Source of the DNA: Pseudobdellovibrionaceae bacterium | GTDB lineage: Bacteria > Bdellovibrionota > Bdellovibrionia > Bdellovibrionales > JAMPXM01 | Direction: 5' to 3' | DNA length: 64,000 bases | Assembly (NCBI GenBank): GCA_021463345.1 | Contig: JAJTYM010000010.1 | Span: forward strand, 1 to 64,000 | Part shown: in pieces, positions 62,842 through 64,000 of the stretch | How positions within the stretch are numbered: the first letter of the stretch is position 1 | Layout: every line of letters begins with the position of its first letter | The notes under the pieces: model-generated | The model's database searches: none | The model's input: the letters and a program-made list of their open reading frames with translations, nothing else | Told to the model about the DNA's origin: nothing | Translations under genes and position numbers: made by a program

Positions 62842-63485
62842 GGCGCAGTCGGGATGAGTCGCGCCGGCCCCTGGGAAGTCGTACGTGATGCAGGAGGCGT
62901 TCGTGGCCAGGCCGACGGGTTTTCGGGCTCGTCGGCTTGCGGGCGTATGACGGTGCCGTACAGGACTTCGCAGGTTTCACCGATCAACGTGCCGCCGTTG
63001 TTGGGGAGCGGGTTGACTTTGTAGACCTTCAGCTTTTCGCCGTCGCGCATGCCTTCGCGCGAAACGGAATGCGCGCCGCGGTCGGTGGCTTTCTTCAGTT
63101 TCAGGACCATGTAGTCCGGGCGATCGAACTTGTCGCCGGCGAGATCCGATTTTTCCAGAACCGCCGCGCACTCGACGGATTCGGTCGGGCGTGAACCGGA
63201 AGCGGGAAAGACGACTTTGGCGTTGGAGGAACAGAGCTGCTCGGGCGCGCCGAGCTCGGCCGGGAAGCAGTGGCTGTTCGTGATGACGACATCGTTGGCG
63301 ACCAGGGTCGCGGTACAGACGCTGATGTGAGAGCCGGCGGCCGGGCTATCACCACTTATATTTCCTTCAGTTGCGTGAGCCTGTTTTACCAGAAAGCTTT
63401 CGGAAGCTCTCGCGGATTCGCCCGTCAGGGTAGAAAGGGAAGATCTGGCAAAAAGTTCGACGTGCGAGCGAGCCCTGGGCGTCAT
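62838..63485 (-). CDS. trypsin-like serine protease, probably frameshifted near its 3' end
   Basis: The 215-residue frame matches a chymotrypsin fold. CTATLVANDVVITNSHCF has the catalytic His, and DRPDYMVLKLKKATDRG the Asp; several cysteines suggest secretion. The segment that should hold the catalytic GDSGGP is absent: the last 28 residues are Pro/Arg/Thr-rich and read as an out-of-frame tail. A switch near 62915-62945 would join it to domain X. No clear signal peptide precedes the domain, so the start at 63485 is uncertain. Confidence 0.65.
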   Translation of the reverse strand: MTPRARSHVELFARSSLSTLTGESARASESFLVKQAHATEGNISGDSPAAGSHISVCTATLVANDVVITNSHCFPAELGAPEQLCSSNAKVVFPASGSRPTESVECAAVLEKSDLAGDKFDRPDYMVLKLKKATDRGAHSVSREGMRDGEKLKVYKVNPLPNNGGTLIGETCEVLYGTVIRPQADEPENPSAWPRTPPASRTTSQGPARLIPTAP

Positions 63486-63550
63486 GGCGGCCGGCTGAAT
63501 TGAGTCGGTTCGCGGGTTTTATTCGGGCACGGGTTTCACTCGCGCGGTGT

Positions 63551-64000
63551 TCAGGGCCGGTCCCCGTCGCCGGGTCCTTTGCAGACCGTCCAATCGGCGT
63601 GTTCGACCGAAAACCCGCCGCTCTCATCCGAGCTTGTCATGATCGAGACCGGGGTTTCTCCGTTGCGCTTGAATTTCCCTTGCAAGTGGACGGAAGTCCG
63701 CAACTCCGCGCTTTTAACGTGAAACGCCAATCGCAGGCGATCGTCGATGTCTATCTCGATCCACCATCTGCGACCGGCCGCGGAGGCTTCCTTCCGCCGG
63801 TTTTGCCACGCTTCGGCGCTTTTGAAGCAAGCCGGAGCGATGCGGAGCGCGTCCGAAGCGGGCGTGCTCGAGTCCTTGACGACGTCATAACCGAACAACG
63901 TTTCGTCGAACGGGTGTGCTTGAAGGTCGGCGGTGATTTGGTCCCTCAGGGCTTTCGCGAGCCTTTCGCGGTCCACTGACGACGAGAGACCCGCCTCCTC
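63551..64000 (-). CDS. unknown domain X, paralogue 2 (5' end outside the window)
   Basis: The frame is open to the edge of the window, so the gene probably starts beyond 64000; a GTG at 63976 would give 141 residues. It is homologous to the frame at 62341: RLAKALRDQITADLQAHPFD, ALRIAPACFKSAEAWQNRR, IDDRLRLAF, HADWTVC. By analogy the missing part is expected to encode a serine protease. It ends 65 bp before the protease start at 63485, forming a tandem arrangement. Confidence 0.7.
   Translation of the reverse strand, partial: EEAGLSSSVDRERLAKALRDQITADLQAHPFDETLFGYDVVKDSSTPASDALRIAPACFKSAEAWQNRRKEASAAGRRWWIEIDIDDRLRLAFHVKSAELRTSVHLQGKFKRNGETPVSIMTSSDESGGFSVEHADWTVCKGPGDGDRP

Noticed and set aside
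1-64000. tRNA, rRNA, riboswitch and insertion-sequence genes
   Set aside because: I looked for T-loop signatures, transposase motifs and terminal repeats and found none I could support; the three hairpin repeats are the only repeated elements seen.

Overview
This 64 kb window is GC-rich, densely packed chromosomal DNA from a Gram-negative bacterium. Outer-membrane markers support that: an LptG-type permease, several lipoprotein signal peptides and secreted proteases. The two-component signalling density, 2-oxoacid:ferredoxin oxidoreductase, amino-acid catabolism and many secreted hydrolases suggest a deltaproteobacterium-like lineage, perhaps Bdellovibrionota or Myxococcota. That placement is inference; no rRNA or tRNA gene was seen. 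About 60 protein genes are supported. Most cluster in short operons, often with 4-bp ATGA stop/start overlaps.

Layout. 1-608 is lower in GC and holds only a possible broken small gene. 609-3019 (+): secreted phospholipase-D-like protein and folE. 3117-10913 (-): a papain-fold secreted protein whose catalytic Cys is Ser, korAB, and an overlapping plsC-cdsA-NtrC-type regulator set. 11021-13687: convergent serA and a D-2-hydroxyglutarate-type dehydrogenase. 13811-16633 (-): an Hpt/kinase/receiver/PilZ-like signalling operon. 17057-20176: nitronate monooxygenase, thioesterase, bolA-grx4, HNH nuclease, FKBP isomerase. 20541-25629 (+): both subunits of topoisomerase VI and a trypsin-like lipoprotein. 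25721-29618: secreted and unknown proteins, a receiver and a hybrid kinase. 29861-36552: aconitase, a GyrI-like protein, a thioredoxin-fold protein, birA, nadC and a receiver protein with a long disordered linker. 36669-40252 (+): lptG, def, fmt, rpe. 40282-46306: hutH, hutU and hutI, interrupted by an opposite-strand metalloprotease lipoprotein. 46458-54594: an unknown protein, a TlpA-like protein, a pilin-like peptide, acyl-CoA dehydrogenase, photolyase, epimerase, trmH, a DUF2799-like protein, a heptose-kinase-like GHMP protein and queF. 54896-61508: a lipoprotein, a pseudouridine synthase-methyltransferase fusion, a Fur-family regulator, an NYN-domain protein and argS. 61822-64000: an unknown gene and a duplicated module of serine protease plus unknown domain.

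How the genes fit together. Histidine degradation (HutHUI) leads to glutamate and 2-oxoglutarate. KorAB can oxidise a 2-oxoacid such as 2-oxoglutarate using ferredoxin. The dehydrogenase beside serA probably returns D-2-hydroxyglutarate made by SerA to 2-oxoglutarate. With aconitase and an isovaleryl-CoA-dehydrogenase-like enzyme, this fits life on amino acids. Six receiver domains, two kinases and one Hpt domain lie in the window. Three copies of a hairpin repeat sit at gene ends.

The items most worth a second look are the bacterial topoisomerase VI pair, the Cys-to-Ser papain-like protein, the three repeat hairpins, the pseudouridine synthase-methyltransferase fusion, the duplicated protease module with a probable frameshift, and a good Fur-box match in the Fur/NYN divergent promoter.
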